DNA of 64,000 nt from Streptomyces sp. NBC_00443 (GCF_036014175.1 NZ_CP107917.1:6262001-6326000), one strand, 5' to 3'; shown: positions 34,420-43,423, counted from the stretch's first letter. Notes: generated from the letters alone by a model not told the origin. Made by a program: numbers and translations.

Positions 34420-35568
34420 GTGCAGACCCAGACCCTGATCGAGACCGACAAGAGTACGGACGGCACGGAGCCGGACGCGGAGACCGGCGTGCTCGTCGCG
34501 GTCCCGCCGCAGAGCCGTGTCGCGCACCACCCCGAGGCGGAGCCGGAGGCCTCGCCCGAGCCCGCGGAGCCGCCCGCCGGGGCGCTGGACGGCGCCGACG
34601 CCGCCGAGCCGGTGGAAGCACCGCCGCCGGCCCGCTCTCGCGCCGCCGACACCAGCGGACCCTCCTCCGACCTGTTCCGCCAGTACCTGCGGGAGATCGG
34701 CCGCATCCCCCTGCTCACCGCGGCCGAGGAGGTCGAACTCGCCCGCCGCGTCGAGGCCGGCCTGTTCGCCGAGGAGAGGCTGGGCAACGCCCCCGACCTG
34801 GAGAGCCGCCTCGCCCTCGACCTGGACCGCCTGGTCGTCATGGGCCGGATGGCCAAGCGCCGCCTGATCGAGGCGAACCTGCGCCTCGTCGTGTCCGTCG
34901 CGAAGAGGTACGTCGGCCGCGGGCTGACCATGCTCGACCTCGTCCAGGAGGGGAACCTCGGCCTGATCCGGGCCGTCGAGAAGTTCGACTACGCCCGTGG
35001 CTACAAGTTCTCGACGTACGCCACCTGGTGGATCCGCCAGGCGATGTCCCGCGCCCTCGCCGACCAGGCCCGCACGATCCGAGTGCCGGTCCACGTCGTC
35101 GAGTTGATCAACCGGGTCGTCCGCGTCCAGCGCCGCATGCTCCAGGAGCGCGGCTACGAACCGACGCCGGAAGAGGTGGCCGCCCACCTCGACCTCGCGC
35201 CCGAGCGGGTCAGCGAGGTGCTGCGGCTGGCCCAGGAACCGGTGTCGCTGCACGCGCCGGTGGGCGAGGAGGACGACGTGGCGCTCGGCGACCTCATCGA
35301 GGACGGCGACGCGACGTCACCCGTGGAGTCGGCGGCGTTCCTGCTGCTCAGGGAGCACCTGGAGGTGGTGCTGTCGACACTGGGGGAGCGAGAGCGGAAG
35401 GTCGTTCAGCTGAGGTATGGCCTGGCGGACGGCCGCCCCCGCACGTTGGAGGAGATAGGCCGCATCTTCGGGGTGACGCGGGAGCGGATCAGGCAGATCG
35501 AGTCGAAGACTCTCAATAAGCTGCGGGACCATGCCTTTGCGGATCAGCTGCGGGGTTATCTGGACTGA
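34420..35568 (+). CDS. hrdA: HrdA/HrdD-type principal-like sigma factor
   Basis: 382 residues. Group 1/2 sigma-70: region 1.2 ('DLFRQYLREIGRIPLLTAAE'), region 2 ('RRLIEANLRLVVSVAKRYVG', 'GLTMLDLVQEGNLGLIRAVE', 'FDYARGYKFSTYATWWIRQA'), region 3, and region 4 ending with the HTH 'RIFGVTRERIRQIESKTLNK'. It lacks the long N-terminal part of HrdB and so is one of the non-essential Hrd paralogues. The position next to dnaG and near nasA suggests HrdA; the symbol is from gene order, not from alignment. GTG at 34420 follows GGAGG. An acidic, Ala/Pro-rich N-terminal 80 residues precede region 1.2. Confidence 0.85.
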   Translation: MQTQTLIETDKSTDGTEPDAETGVLVAVPPQSRVAHHPEAEPEASPEPAEPPAGALDGADAAEPVEAPPPARSRAADTSGPSSDLFRQYLREIGRIPLLTAAEEVELARRVEAGLFAEERLGNAPDLESRLALDLDRLVVMGRMAKRRLIEANLRLVVSVAKRYVGRGLTMLDLVQEGNLGLIRAVEKFDYARGYKFSTYATWWIRQAMSRALADQARTIRVPVHVVELINRVVRVQRRMLQERGYEPTPEEVAAHLDLAPERVSEVLRLAQEPVSLHAPVGEEDDVALGDLIEDGDATSPVESAAFLLLREHLEVVLSTLGERERKVVQLRYGLADGRPRTLEEIGRIFGVTRERIRQIESKTLNKLRDHAFADQLRGYLD

Positions 35569-35590
35569 CGCCGTCTGCGGGCCCGGTGGG

Positions 35591-35672
35591 GGCTTGTCGC
35601 GCAGTTCCCCGCGCCCCTTAGGTACGTGCAGCTAGCGCCCCTTCAGGGGCGCGGGGAACTGCGCGACCAGCC
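35591..35672. terminator. bidirectional hairpin built from inverted dispersed repeats (copies 3 and 4)
   Basis: Two inverted copies of the dispersed element, 35591-35619 and 35645-35672, pair over about 28 bp with one mismatch. The region between them holds a smaller hairpin GCGCCCCTTCAGGGGCGC (35635-35652) that would compete for the right arm. It lies between two convergent genes, so it probably ends both transcripts. Confidence 0.75.
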
Positions 35673-35690
35673 ACAACGGGCCCGCAGCCG

Positions 35691-37619
35691 TCAGTCCACC
35701 TCCGCCACCGCCTGCGCGAACTGCGCCTTGTACAACCGCGCATACGCCCCGTCGGCCGCCAACAGCTCCCCGTGCGCACCCTGTTCCACGATCGAACCGT
35801 TCTCCATGACCAGGATCGTGTCCGCGTCCCGGATCGTCGACAACCGATGCGCGATCACGAACGACGTCCGCCCATGCGCGAGCTTCGCCATCGCCTTCTG
35901 GATCAACACCTCCGTACGGGTGTCGACAGACGAGGTCGCCTCGTCCAGCACCAGGATCACCGGATCGGACAGGAACGCCCGAGCGATGGTGATCAGCTGC
36001 TTCTCACCGGCACTGACCCCGCTGCCGTCGTCGTCGATCACCGTGTCGTACCCGTCGGGCAGCGTACGGATGAACCGGTCGGCGTGGGCGGCCCGCGCCG
36101 CCTCCTCGATCTCGCCCCGGGTGACGTCCCGAGCGGCGCCGTACGCGATGTTCTCCGCGATCGTGCCGCCGAACAGCCAGGTGTCCTGCAGCACCATCCC
36201 GATCCCGGCCCGCAGTTCGTCCCGGGACATCCGGGCGATGTCGGCCCCGTCGAGGGTGATGCGCCCGGACGAGACGTCGTAGAAGCGCATCAGCAGGTTC
36301 ACGAGAGTCGTCTTGCCGGCGCCCGTCGGGCCCACGATCGCGACCGTGTGGCCGGGCTCCACCGTCAGCGACAGGTCCTCGATCAGCGGCTTCTCCGGGT
36401 CGTACCGGAAGGACACGCCCTCCAGCGCCACCCGCCCGCGCAGCTCCTCCGGCCGCACACCCGGCACGGGATCCGCGTCCTGCTCCTCGGCGTCCAGCAG
36501 CTCGAAGATCCGCTCCGCCGACGCGACACCCGACTGCACCAGGTTCGCCATCGACGCGACCTGCGTCAGCGGCATCGAGAACTGCCGCGAGTACTGGATG
36601 AAGGCCTGCACGTCACCGATGGACAGCGAGCCGGACGCCACCCGCAGCCCGCCGACCACCGCGACCAGGACGTAGTTGATGTTCGACACGAACAGCATCA
36701 GCGGCTGCATGACCCCGCTGTTGAACTGCGCCTTGAACCCGGCCTCGTACAGCGCCTCGTTCTGCTCGGCGAACTGCTGCGCCGACTCCTCCTGCCGCCC
36801 GAACACCTTCACCAGGGTGTGCCCGGTGTACATCTCCTCGACGTGCGCGTTGAGCTTGCCGGTGGTCCGCCACTGCTGCACGAAGTGCGGCTGCGACCGC
36901 TTGCCGACGCGGGTGGCGACCACGAACGACAGCGGCACGGTCACCAGCGCGACCAGCGCCAGCAGCCATGACACCCAGAACATCATCGCCAGCACACCGA
37001 TGATGGTGAGCACGGAGTTGATGAGCTGGCCCATCGACTGCTGGAGGGTCTGCCCGATGTTGTCGATGTCGTTGGTGGCCCGGGACAGCACCTCGCCGCG
37101 CCGGCTCTTGTCGAAGTACGACAGCGGCAGCCGCGACAGCTTCGTCTGGACATCCTCCCGCATCCGGAACATCGTCCGGTTCACGGCCCGGTTCACCAGC
37201 CGCGTCGCCACCGCCATCAGCAGACCGGCGACGAGGAACACGATGAGCGCGAAGATCAGTACGTTCCCCACCGCGCCGAAGTCGATGCCCTGGCCCGGCG
37301 TGAAGTCGGTGCTGCGCAGCATGTCGGCGATCCGGTCGTCGCCGCGCTCCCGCATGGCCGCGAGGACCTGCTCCTTGCTCATCCCGGACTCGAACTGCCG
37401 CCCGACGATGCCCGCGAAGACCAGGTCGGTGGCGGCACCGAGGATCTTCGGCCCGGCGACCGACAGGCCCACGCTCACGACCACGCAGACCAGCAGCGCG
37501 TAGATGGTGACCCGCTCGGGCTTGAAATGCGCGACCAGCCGCCTGCCCGACACCTTGAAGTCCAGCGAGCGCTGATCGGGGCCGCCGCCGGCCATCATCC
37601 GCCCCATCGGCCCGGCCAT
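35691..37619 (-). CDS. ABC multidrug exporter subunit, canonical ATPase
   Basis: About 642 residues: six-helix exporter domain (about 50-370) then ATPase domain. The ATPase has Walker A 'GPTGAGKTTLVN', a signature altered to 'GVSAGEKQL', Walker B with catalytic Glu 'VILVLDEATSSVD' and the switch His 'FVIAHRLSTI'. It therefore supplies the hydrolysing site of a heterodimer with the upstream gene. ATG at 37619 starts 'MAGPMGRMMAGGGPDQRS' and shares one base with the stop of the partner gene. Substrates are unknown; related pairs export drugs or lipids. Confidence 0.92.
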   Translation of the reverse strand: MAGPMGRMMAGGGPDQRSLDFKVSGRRLVAHFKPERVTIYALLVCVVVSVGLSVAGPKILGAATDLVFAGIVGRQFESGMSKEQVLAAMRERGDDRIADMLRSTDFTPGQGIDFGAVGNVLIFALIVFLVAGLLMAVATRLVNRAVNRTMFRMREDVQTKLSRLPLSYFDKSRRGEVLSRATNDIDNIGQTLQQSMGQLINSVLTIIGVLAMMFWVSWLLALVALVTVPLSFVVATRVGKRSQPHFVQQWRTTGKLNAHVEEMYTGHTLVKVFGRQEESAQQFAEQNEALYEAGFKAQFNSGVMQPLMLFVSNINYVLVAVVGGLRVASGSLSIGDVQAFIQYSRQFSMPLTQVASMANLVQSGVASAERIFELLDAEEQDADPVPGVRPEELRGRVALEGVSFRYDPEKPLIEDLSLTVEPGHTVAIVGPTGAGKTTLVNLLMRFYDVSSGRITLDGADIARMSRDELRAGIGMVLQDTWLFGGTIAENIAYGAARDVTRGEIEEAARAAHADRFIRTLPDGYDTVIDDDGSGVSAGEKQLITIARAFLSDPVILVLDEATSSVDTRTEVLIQKAMAKLAHGRTSFVIAHRLSTIRDADTILVMENGSIVEQGAHGELLAADGAYARLYKAQFAQAVAEVD

Positions 37620-39352
37620 CAGGCAGCCTCCGCTTCCGTCAGCTGGGAGAGCACGATCTCCCGGTAGGTCTCGTTGTCCGCCATCAGCTCGTGGTGCCGG
37701 CCCGTGCCGACGACCTGCCCCTCGTCGAGCACGACGATCCGGTCCGCGTCCCGGATGGTCGCCACCCGCTGGGCGACGATGACGACGGTCGCCTCGGCGG
37801 TCTCGCGCCCGAGCGCCGCACGCAGGGCGGCGTCGGTGGCGTAGTCGAGGGCGGAGAAGGAGTCGTCGAAGAGATAGATCTCCGGACGCTGGACCAGCGT
37901 CCGCGCGATCGCCAGCCGCTGCCGCTGACCACCGGAGACATTGGTCCCGCCCTGCGAGACGGGAGCGTTCAGCCCGCCCTCCAGCCGCTGGACGAACTCC
38001 TTGGCCTGCGCCACCTCGAGCGCCTGCCACAGCTCCTCGTCCGTCGCGTCCGGATTGCCGTAGCGCAAGTTGGTCGCCACCGTCCCGGCGAACAGATACG
38101 GCTTCTGCGGCACCAGCCCGACGGTCCTGGCCAGCAGCTGGGGATCGATGGCCGCCACGTCCTCCCCGTCCACGAGCACCCGCCCGTCGGTCGCGTCGAA
38201 CAGCCGCGGGACGAGCCCCAGCAGGGTCGACTTCCCGCTGCCCGTCGAGCCGATGACGGCGGTCGTCTCGCCCGGCAGCGCGACCAGGTCGATCGACTTC
38301 AGCACCGGCTCCTCGGCACCCGGGTAGCGGAACCCGGCACCCCGGATCTCCAGATGACCGTGCCGGCGCAGCTCCCGCACCGGCGCGACCGGCGGCACCA
38401 CGCTCGACGACGTGTCCAGGACCTCCTGGATGCGCTCGGCGCAGACCTCCGCGCGCGGCACCATCATGAACATGAAGGTGGCCATCATCACGGACATGAC
38501 GATCTGCATGAGATAGGCGAGGAAGGCCGTCAGGTCACCGATCTGCATCCCGCCGCTGTCGATGCGATGGGCACCGAACCACACCACCGCGATCGAGGAC
38601 AGGTTCACCACCGTCATGACGATCGGGAACATCAGCGCGAGCAGCTTGCCGGTGCCCGTCGCCATCTCGGTGAGCTCGACGTTGGCCTTGCGGAAGCGCT
38701 GCTGCTCGTACTCGTCGCGGACGAAGGCACGGATCACGCGGTTGCCGGTGATCTGCTCGCGCAGCACCCGGTTCACCGTGTCGAGACGCACCTGCATGGT
38801 CCGGAACAGCGGCCGCAGCCGCCGCACGATCAAGGTCACGCTGATGCCGAGGACCGGCACCACGGCCACCAGCACCGCGGACAGCGGCACGTCCAGGCCG
38901 AGGGCGAGCACGATGCCGCCCACGCACATGATCGGCGCCGACACCATCAGCGTGAACGTCATCAGCGCCAGCATCTGCACCTGCTGGACGTCATTGGTCG
39001 TCCGGGTGATCAGCGAGGGCGCGCCGAAGTGCCCCACCTCACGCGCCGAGAACGACTGCACCCGGTCGAAGACGGCGGCCCGCACGTCCCGGCCGAGCGC
39101 CGCCGCGGTACGGGCGCCGTAGTACACGGCACCGATGTTGCACACGACCTGCGCCAGCGAGATGCCGATCATCAGGGCGCCGTAGGACAGGATGTAGCCG
39201 GTGTCGCCGGTGACGACGCCCTTGTCGATGATGTCCGCGTTCAGCGTGGGCAGGTAGAGCGTGGCGCAGGTCTGCAGGAACTGCAGCAGCACCAGCCAGG
39301 CGATGGGTTTTCGGTAGGGCCTGAGGTAGGTCCGCAGAAGTCGTATGAGCAC
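37619..39352 (-). CDS. ABC multidrug exporter subunit, degenerate ATPase
   Basis: 577 residues: six-helix exporter domain (about 15-310) and ATPase domain. Walker A 'GSTGSGKSTLLG' and signature 'NVSGGQRQR' are intact, but Walker B reads 'IYLFDDSFSALD' with Asp in place of the catalytic Glu, and the switch loop is 'VIVAQRVATI' with Gln for His. This is the degenerate partner typical of heterodimeric exporters (TM287/288, BmrCD type). GTG start at 39352. It is the first gene of the two-gene operon. Confidence 0.92.
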   Translation of the reverse strand: MLIRLLRTYLRPYRKPIAWLVLLQFLQTCATLYLPTLNADIIDKGVVTGDTGYILSYGALMIGISLAQVVCNIGAVYYGARTAAALGRDVRAAVFDRVQSFSAREVGHFGAPSLITRTTNDVQQVQMLALMTFTLMVSAPIMCVGGIVLALGLDVPLSAVLVAVVPVLGISVTLIVRRLRPLFRTMQVRLDTVNRVLREQITGNRVIRAFVRDEYEQQRFRKANVELTEMATGTGKLLALMFPIVMTVVNLSSIAVVWFGAHRIDSGGMQIGDLTAFLAYLMQIVMSVMMATFMFMMVPRAEVCAERIQEVLDTSSSVVPPVAPVRELRRHGHLEIRGAGFRYPGAEEPVLKSIDLVALPGETTAVIGSTGSGKSTLLGLVPRLFDATDGRVLVDGEDVAAIDPQLLARTVGLVPQKPYLFAGTVATNLRYGNPDATDEELWQALEVAQAKEFVQRLEGGLNAPVSQGGTNVSGGQRQRLAIARTLVQRPEIYLFDDSFSALDYATDAALRAALGRETAEATVVIVAQRVATIRDADRIVVLDEGQVVGTGRHHELMADNETYREIVLSQLTEAEAA

Positions 39353-39533
39353 GCTGCTTCTCTCGGCGTCGACGAAGGGGCGATTGGTTGCCCCTGGCCC
39401 CTATCGTCGGACACTCCGGCCGCGTTACCTCAACCGATTAATCCGTCAGCGCCGCTTCATACGGCCTTCCGGGTGCGAACTCCCTCGAACTCCTACCGGT
39501 CTCTTACCTTCCACCTGGGGCCGGCGGCCATCG

Positions 39534-40988
39534 CTACGCCCGGAACGCCCCCGGATGTGTCTGCTCCCGCACCGACACGAACTGCTGCCGCACCGCCTGC
39601 CCCACCGCCAGCTCCTCACCGGGCTCCAGGACCTGCGCGGCCGCGCCCTGCCAGACCGGCGGGGTCCGCGGGTCGAGCGTGCCCTGCGACACACCCAGCG
39701 CCCAGGCGGCCTGCCGGGCCGCGCCGATCGCCGCGTAGTCCGCGGGCTGCGGTACGACGACCTGCGCACCGAAGAGCATGGGCGCCGCCGCCTGCACGGC
39801 CGCCAGCTCGGCCGCCGCACCCAGCAGGAAGATCCGCCGCACCTCGACACCCCGGCCGCGCAGCACGTCCAGCGCGTCCGCGAGCCCGCACAGCATGCCC
39901 TCGAACGCGGCCCGCGCCAGATGCTCCGGCTTCATCGACTCCCGCCGCAGCCCCGCCAGCATGCCCGCCGTGTGCGGCAGATGCGGCGTCCGCTCGCCCT
40001 CCAGATAGGGCAGCAGCACCAGGCCGTGCGAGCCCGGCGTCGACTTCATCGCCAGGTCGGACAGAGCCTCCAGATCGGCCACGCCGAGGAGTTCGGCGGC
40101 GCCGCGCAGGGTGCGTACGGCGTTGAGGGTGGTGACGACCGGGAGGTGCATGCCGGTCGCGTCGGCCAGCGAGGTGATCATCCCGCTGCTGTCGACGAGC
40201 GCCTCGGGGTGCACCGCCATCACGGACCCGGAGGCGCCGAGCGACACCACCGCGTCGCCCAGCCCGATGCCGAGCCCGAAGGCGGCGGCCATGGTCTCGC
40301 CGGTCCCCGCGGAGATCAGCAGCCCCTCCGGCGTCGTACCGGCCGCTTCGGCGGGCCCGATCACCTCGGGCAGCATCGCCTGGTGGCCGAGCGCCAGCTC
40401 GACGAGATCGCTGCGGTAGTTCCCGGTCGCCGCCGACCAGTAGCCGGTGCCGGAGGCGCCGCCCCGGTCCGTGGTCCTTCTCACAGGCCGGCCGAGCAGC
40501 TGCCACACCAGCCAGTCGTGCGCCTGCAGGAGAACGGCGGCGCGTACGGAGTTCTCCGGCTCGGTCTTGGCGAGCCAGCGCAGCTTCGTCACCGGCTGCG
40601 CGGCCTGCGGCACACACCCCACGGCCTGCGCCCACGCCTCGCGTCCCCCCAGCGCGTCGATCAGATCGGCCGCCGCGACCTGCGCCCGCTTGTCGCCGCC
40701 GACCATCGCGGGGCGCACGGTGTTGCCCTGCGCGTCGAGCGGCACCACCGCGTTCTGCTGCGCCGACACGCCGATGGCCTGCACACCTTCGAGCAGCCCG
40801 CCGCCTGCCGCCTCACCGAGGGAGAGCAGCCAGGCCTGCGGATCGACGTCGGAGGGGCGCGCGGCACCGTCCGGCGAATCCACCGGGTGCGGGGCATACC
40901 CCTGCCTGAGCACGGCGCCTGTGTCCGCGTCGCAGACGACGATGCGAGTGAAATCGGGCGAACTGTCCAACCCGGCGACTATCCCCAT
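39534..40988 (-). CDS. FGGY-family carbohydrate kinase (xylulokinase-like)
   Basis: About 484 residues. The FGGY fold is seen in 'VAGLDSSPDFTRIVVCDADT', 'VQAIGVSAQQNAVVPLDAQG', 'LLQAHDWLVWQLLG', 'SLGASGSVMAVHPEAL' and 'LLPYLEGERTPHLPHTAGML', with the C-terminal ATP-binding 'IFLLGAAAELAAVQAAAPML'. The start 'SSPDFTRIVV' and 'AQQNAV' deviate from classical xylulokinase, so the sugar is uncertain. ATG at 40988 is chosen since the frame upstream is spurious. Confidence 0.88.
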   Translation of the reverse strand: MGIVAGLDSSPDFTRIVVCDADTGAVLRQGYAPHPVDSPDGAARPSDVDPQAWLLSLGEAAGGGLLEGVQAIGVSAQQNAVVPLDAQGNTVRPAMVGGDKRAQVAAADLIDALGGREAWAQAVGCVPQAAQPVTKLRWLAKTEPENSVRAAVLLQAHDWLVWQLLGRPVRRTTDRGGASGTGYWSAATGNYRSDLVELALGHQAMLPEVIGPAEAAGTTPEGLLISAGTGETMAAAFGLGIGLGDAVVSLGASGSVMAVHPEALVDSSGMITSLADATGMHLPVVTTLNAVRTLRGAAELLGVADLEALSDLAMKSTPGSHGLVLLPYLEGERTPHLPHTAGMLAGLRRESMKPEHLARAAFEGMLCGLADALDVLRGRGVEVRRIFLLGAAAELAAVQAAAPMLFGAQVVVPQPADYAAIGAARQAAWALGVSQGTLDPRTPPVWQGAAAQVLEPGEELAVGQAVRQQFVSVREQTHPGAFRA

Positions 40989-41075
40989 GGCCCAAATTGT
41001 GCCGTAGCGCTGCGCCGGCTTGGGCCGTGGGCGTCGTAGGGGGTGCGTGCAGGATTCCGGGTGCGGGTTGTGTGG

Positions 41076-41125
41076 GGCTGCTCGCGCCACGCGGCGGAGC
41101 CGCAAATCGATACAGCCCCGCGCTC
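41076..41125. repeat. dispersed intergenic repeat, copy 5
   Basis: Reverse complement of the type seen at 22158: it reads CGCGGCGGAGCCGCAAATCG on the plus strand followed by ATACAGCCCCGCGC. It lies between two leftward genes. Confidence 0.65.
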
Positions 41126-41189
41126 CTGGCGGCATGGCAGGGCCCGGCGCCGTGGAGGTGCCGATACCCCGAGCATCCGACAGGTCCCG

Positions 41190-41498
41190 TTACGTGTTGG
41201 TGGTGCCCCAGTCGTCCTCTGCGCCTCCGTTGTGGGCGCTGCGTTCGCGGAGCGAGCGGACTCGTTGGGCGACGGACTCGGGGACTCGCTCGCCCATCTT
41301 GTCGCTGACCGTGTGGTACGCCTTGCCGGCGAAGACGCGGCCCTGTTGTGCCGCCGTCTCCGCGGTGTTGCGGACGGCGGGGTTCTGCGCGACCTGGCGC
41401 GCGGACTTCTTGAGCTGCTCGTAGCGCTCGCGTCCGGCGCGTGTGCCGAGGACGTAACCGACGGCGAGTCCGATGACGAACGTGAGTCGGTAGCGCAT
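41190..41498 (-). CDS. YtxH-like small membrane protein
   Basis: About 102 residues. An N-terminal membrane helix with glycine zipper ('LTFVIGLAVGYVLGTRAGRE') and a long amphipathic helical tail ('YEQLKKSARQVAQNPAVRNT', 'SVAQRVRSLRERS'). YtxH-family proteins are abundant in actinomycetes; function unknown, possibly envelope stress. ATG at 41498 is preferred over GTG at 41507 by ribosome-site spacing. Confidence 0.82.
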   Translation of the reverse strand: MRYRLTFVIGLAVGYVLGTRAGRERYEQLKKSARQVAQNPAVRNTAETAAQQGRVFAGKAYHTVSDKMGERVPESVAQRVRSLRERSAHNGGAEDDWGTTNT

Positions 41499-41657
41499 GG
41501 CGGCCACCCTTCCCTTGCGTAGGTCCCTGGTGCGGCGTCGGCGCCGGGGGGAACCGATTGGCGGAGCACCCCCCTGCTTGCGCTAATGTATGTGTCGCAG
41601 CGAGCGCACGCCCCCTGGCGAATACCCAGGTAGGTACGTTCGATGCAAACGAGGCAT

Positions 41658-41730
41658 TCCTCCGTAGCTCAATTGGCAGAGCAGCCGGCTGTTAACCGGC
41701 AGGTTACTGGTTCGAGTCCAGTCGGGGGAG
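41658..41730 (+). tRNA. tRNA-Asn (GTT)
   Basis: A 73-nt cloverleaf: acceptor TCCTCCG with CGGGGGA, D arm 'AGCTCAATTGGCAGAGC', anticodon arm with GTT in the loop CTGTTAA, T arm 'ACTGGTTCGAGTCCAGT', discriminator G. No encoded CCA. Confidence 0.95.
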
Positions 41731-41735
41731 CTCGG

Positions 41736-41808
41736 TCCTCCGTAGCTCAATTGGCAGAGCAGCCGGCTGTTAACCGGCAGGTTACTGGTTCGAGTCCAGT
41801 CGGGGGAG
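41736..41808 (+). tRNA. tRNA-Asn (GTT), second copy
   Basis: Identical over all 73 nt to the copy 78 bp upstream; only five bases separate them. A recent tandem duplication, probably one transcript ending at the hairpin 41819-41841. Confidence 0.95.
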
Positions 41809-41818
41809 CATGCTGAAG

Positions 41819-41841
41819 AGGACCCCGATGGGGTCCTTTTT
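41819..41841 (+). terminator. intrinsic terminator of the tRNA-Asn pair
   Basis: Eight-bp stem AGGACCCC/GGGGTCCT, three-base loop and five T. Confidence 0.88.
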
Positions 41842-41986
41842 CATGTGTGATCACCTGTCGCGGGAACCGTGCAGGTCGTGGGGGAGTCCTTGAGGGCATG
41901 CGAAGTCGACCATACGAAGCAGGAGATCGTATGAGCGGCTATGCTGCGGCAGACGGCGCGCACACATGTACGCGACACGCCGCTAT

Positions 41987-42060
41987 GGGGCGGTAGCTCA
42001 GCCGGTTAGAGCAGCGGACTCATAATCCGTCGGCCGTGGGTTCGAGTCCCACCCGCCCCA
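41987..42060 (+). tRNA. tRNA with CAT anticodon (Ile2 or elongator Met)
   Basis: A 74-nt cloverleaf: acceptor GGGGCGG/CCGCCCC, anticodon loop CTCATAA, T arm 'GTGGGTTCGAGTCCCAC', discriminator A. CAT can be elongator Met or lysidine-modified Ile2; the body cannot be assigned with certainty by eye. The foreign element begins just right of its 3' end, so it is the probable attachment site. Confidence 0.9.
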
Positions 42061-42282
42061 CTCCGCGCCCTCGGCGCAGGATCGTTCTCACCAGCGGCGG
42101 AGCCCCAAACTCGGTCGGGCGGAGGCCCCCCTGAGAGGGTCCAAGATCATCTACTCGCTCCATGCTCGCTCGAAGCGTCAGGGAGGTCTCTCCCAACCAC
42201 GCGGGCACCGCCCCGGCCGGGACGGTCCGGAAATGACGAAGGGGCCCCGCGGGGCCCCTTTCCTCGTTCCTGGTCCTGGCGG
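42061..42282. other. left edge of the integrated element
   Basis: 222 bp between the tRNA and the first element gene. Apart from the palindromic terminator at 42239-42260 I see no gene; the only open frame is antisense to the tRNA. If integration used the tRNA 3' end, the attachment core lies at its left side. Confidence 0.45.
42239..42260. terminator. palindromic terminator
   Basis: A perfect 22-bp self-complementary sequence, AAGGGGCCCCG and its mirror, ending in TT and followed by TCC. It lies just after the stop of the leftward element gene and would work in both directions. Confidence 0.8.
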
Positions 42283-42906
42283 TCAGCCCTCGGCCGGCCG
42301 GGCGTGGTGCTCGGGCTCCGGCTGCTGCTGCCGTCCGATGTACGGCACGTAAGGCGGGTCGGTCGTCCCGCGCTCCCGGCGGCGGTCACGGCCGGCGCCC
42401 GGCCGGGGTCGCCGCGGCCGGGCGAACTGGGCGGCCCGCTCGTCGATCTCGCCGAGGACCATCCCGTTGTACTCGGCCGCGAGGGCGTCGAAGTCGGTCC
42501 GCAGTTCATCGTGCTTGCGGACCGCTTCGTCGCGTTCGGCTCGGGCGTCCCTCAGCTGGTCGACGAGCGTGCGGTATTGCCCCTGGCTGAGGGCGGCGTG
42601 ACGATTCACCGCCTCTTCCCGGTCGCGGAGAGCGGCCGAACGCCGGTCGAACTCCTCGCCCAGCTGGCGCCGTTGCTCCGTCAGGGCTTCGATATCTCGC
42701 CGGTTGTGTTCCTCATGCTGGGCGATCCAGCGGCGCAGTGCGGCGAGGGCAATGAGTGTGACCACGAGGACCGGGAAGAAGCGGACCGCCATCAGGAGCA
42801 ACAGACCCGGGACGTCGTCGACCGAGATCTCGTCGAGTCCCGCCACGGTCAGTGTGATCCCTGCTGCAAGTCCGCTGACTGCGCCGATTGTCGTTCTGCC
42901 CGGCAT
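42283..42906 (-). CDS. membrane protein with coiled coil, element-borne
   Basis: About 207 residues. Two hydrophobic segments at the N-terminus (about 8-25 and 33-58, 'LLLLMAVRFFPVLVVTLIAL') are followed by a long Glu/Arg-rich coiled coil ('HEEHNRRDIEALTEQRRQLG', 'LRDAREAVN'-type heptads) and a proline-rich tail. I do not recognise a family. It is downstream of the leftward repressor-like gene, where lysogenic phages often carry exclusion or conversion functions; that is inference from position. Confidence 0.7.
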   Translation of the reverse strand: MPGRTTIGAVSGLAAGITLTVAGLDEISVDDVPGLLLLMAVRFFPVLVVTLIALAALRRWIAQHEEHNRRDIEALTEQRRQLGEEFDRRSAALRDREEAVNRHAALSQGQYRTLVDQLRDARAERDEAVRKHDELRTDFDALAAEYNGMVLGEIDERAAQFARPRRPRPGAGRDRRRERGTTDPPYVPYIGRQQQPEPEHHARPAEG

Positions 42907-42911
42907 CCCCG

Positions 42912-43391
42912 CTACCCCCTAGCTGCGGCACCCCCGTCGACGCCGCTTCGCGCGTTTTCCTCCGCCTGCATCGCAAGCGCGTTCTCAATGCTGGCGATCA
43001 GGCCCCGACGGATGAGGGGGTTGGTGATCTGCCAGGAGTCGGCCGCAGCGTCAGGTGTCAACGGCTGTGGCGGTGTGGTCACCGAGGGTACAACCGGAAC
43101 CCCGTCTTCGGGCCAGTCCTCGGCATCAATGACTCCCGACTCGACCATAAGGTTGCGTAGGGGATAGTCCAGAACTTTCGCCCATTTGGCGAACTGCCAG
43201 ATTTGGGGGAGGACTTCGCCGTCGAGGGCACGGCTGACCATGGAGACGTTGATGTCCAGCTTGGTGGCGAGCTCTGCGCGGCCGCCGGCGCCGGACTCAA
43301 TCGCGATCCCCTTGTCTCTGGCTAGTTGTGTGACCAGTGCGCCGAAGCGCCTCGCCACTGCTTTTCGTTCTTCCATGCTCCGCATGTCCAT
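42912..43391 (-). CDS. HTH regulator, candidate CI-like repressor
   Basis: About 159 residues. An XRE-type helix-turn-helix covers about 35-65 ('AELATKLDINVSMVSRALDG'), followed by 'PQIWQFAKWAKVLDYPL' and an acidic/proline-rich C-terminal half. It faces a second HTH gene across a spacer full of 14-20-bp palindromes, the layout of a lysis-lysogeny switch. Start is uncertain: ATG at 43391, 43385 or 43376; none has a strong ribosome site, as is common for repressors read from leaderless transcripts. It is transcribed leftward together with the membrane protein gene 5 bp downstream. Confidence 0.75.
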   Translation of the reverse strand: MDMRSMEERKAVARRFGALVTQLARDKGIAIESGAGGRAELATKLDINVSMVSRALDGEVLPQIWQFAKWAKVLDYPLRNLMVESGVIDAEDWPEDGVPVVPSVTTPPQPLTPDAAADSWQITNPLIRRGLIASIENALAMQAEENARSGVDGGAAARG

Positions 43392-43401
43392 CGACGGTAG
43401 C

Positions 43402-43414
43402 GCGCTCGCAAGCG
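43402..43414. promoter_or_regulatory. degenerate operator O0
   Basis: GCGCTCGCAAGCG resembles half of the 20-bp palindrome at 43424 with the central GAGC lost. It sits 11 bp before the repressor-like start. Confidence 0.4.
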
Positions 43415-43423
43415 ACGCGCCAT

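Noticed and set aside
42020..42208. Leftward 62-residue frame ending RVGLEPTADGL
   Set aside because: It is the antisense of the CAT tRNA; this peptide ending is a known artefact of translating tRNA genes.
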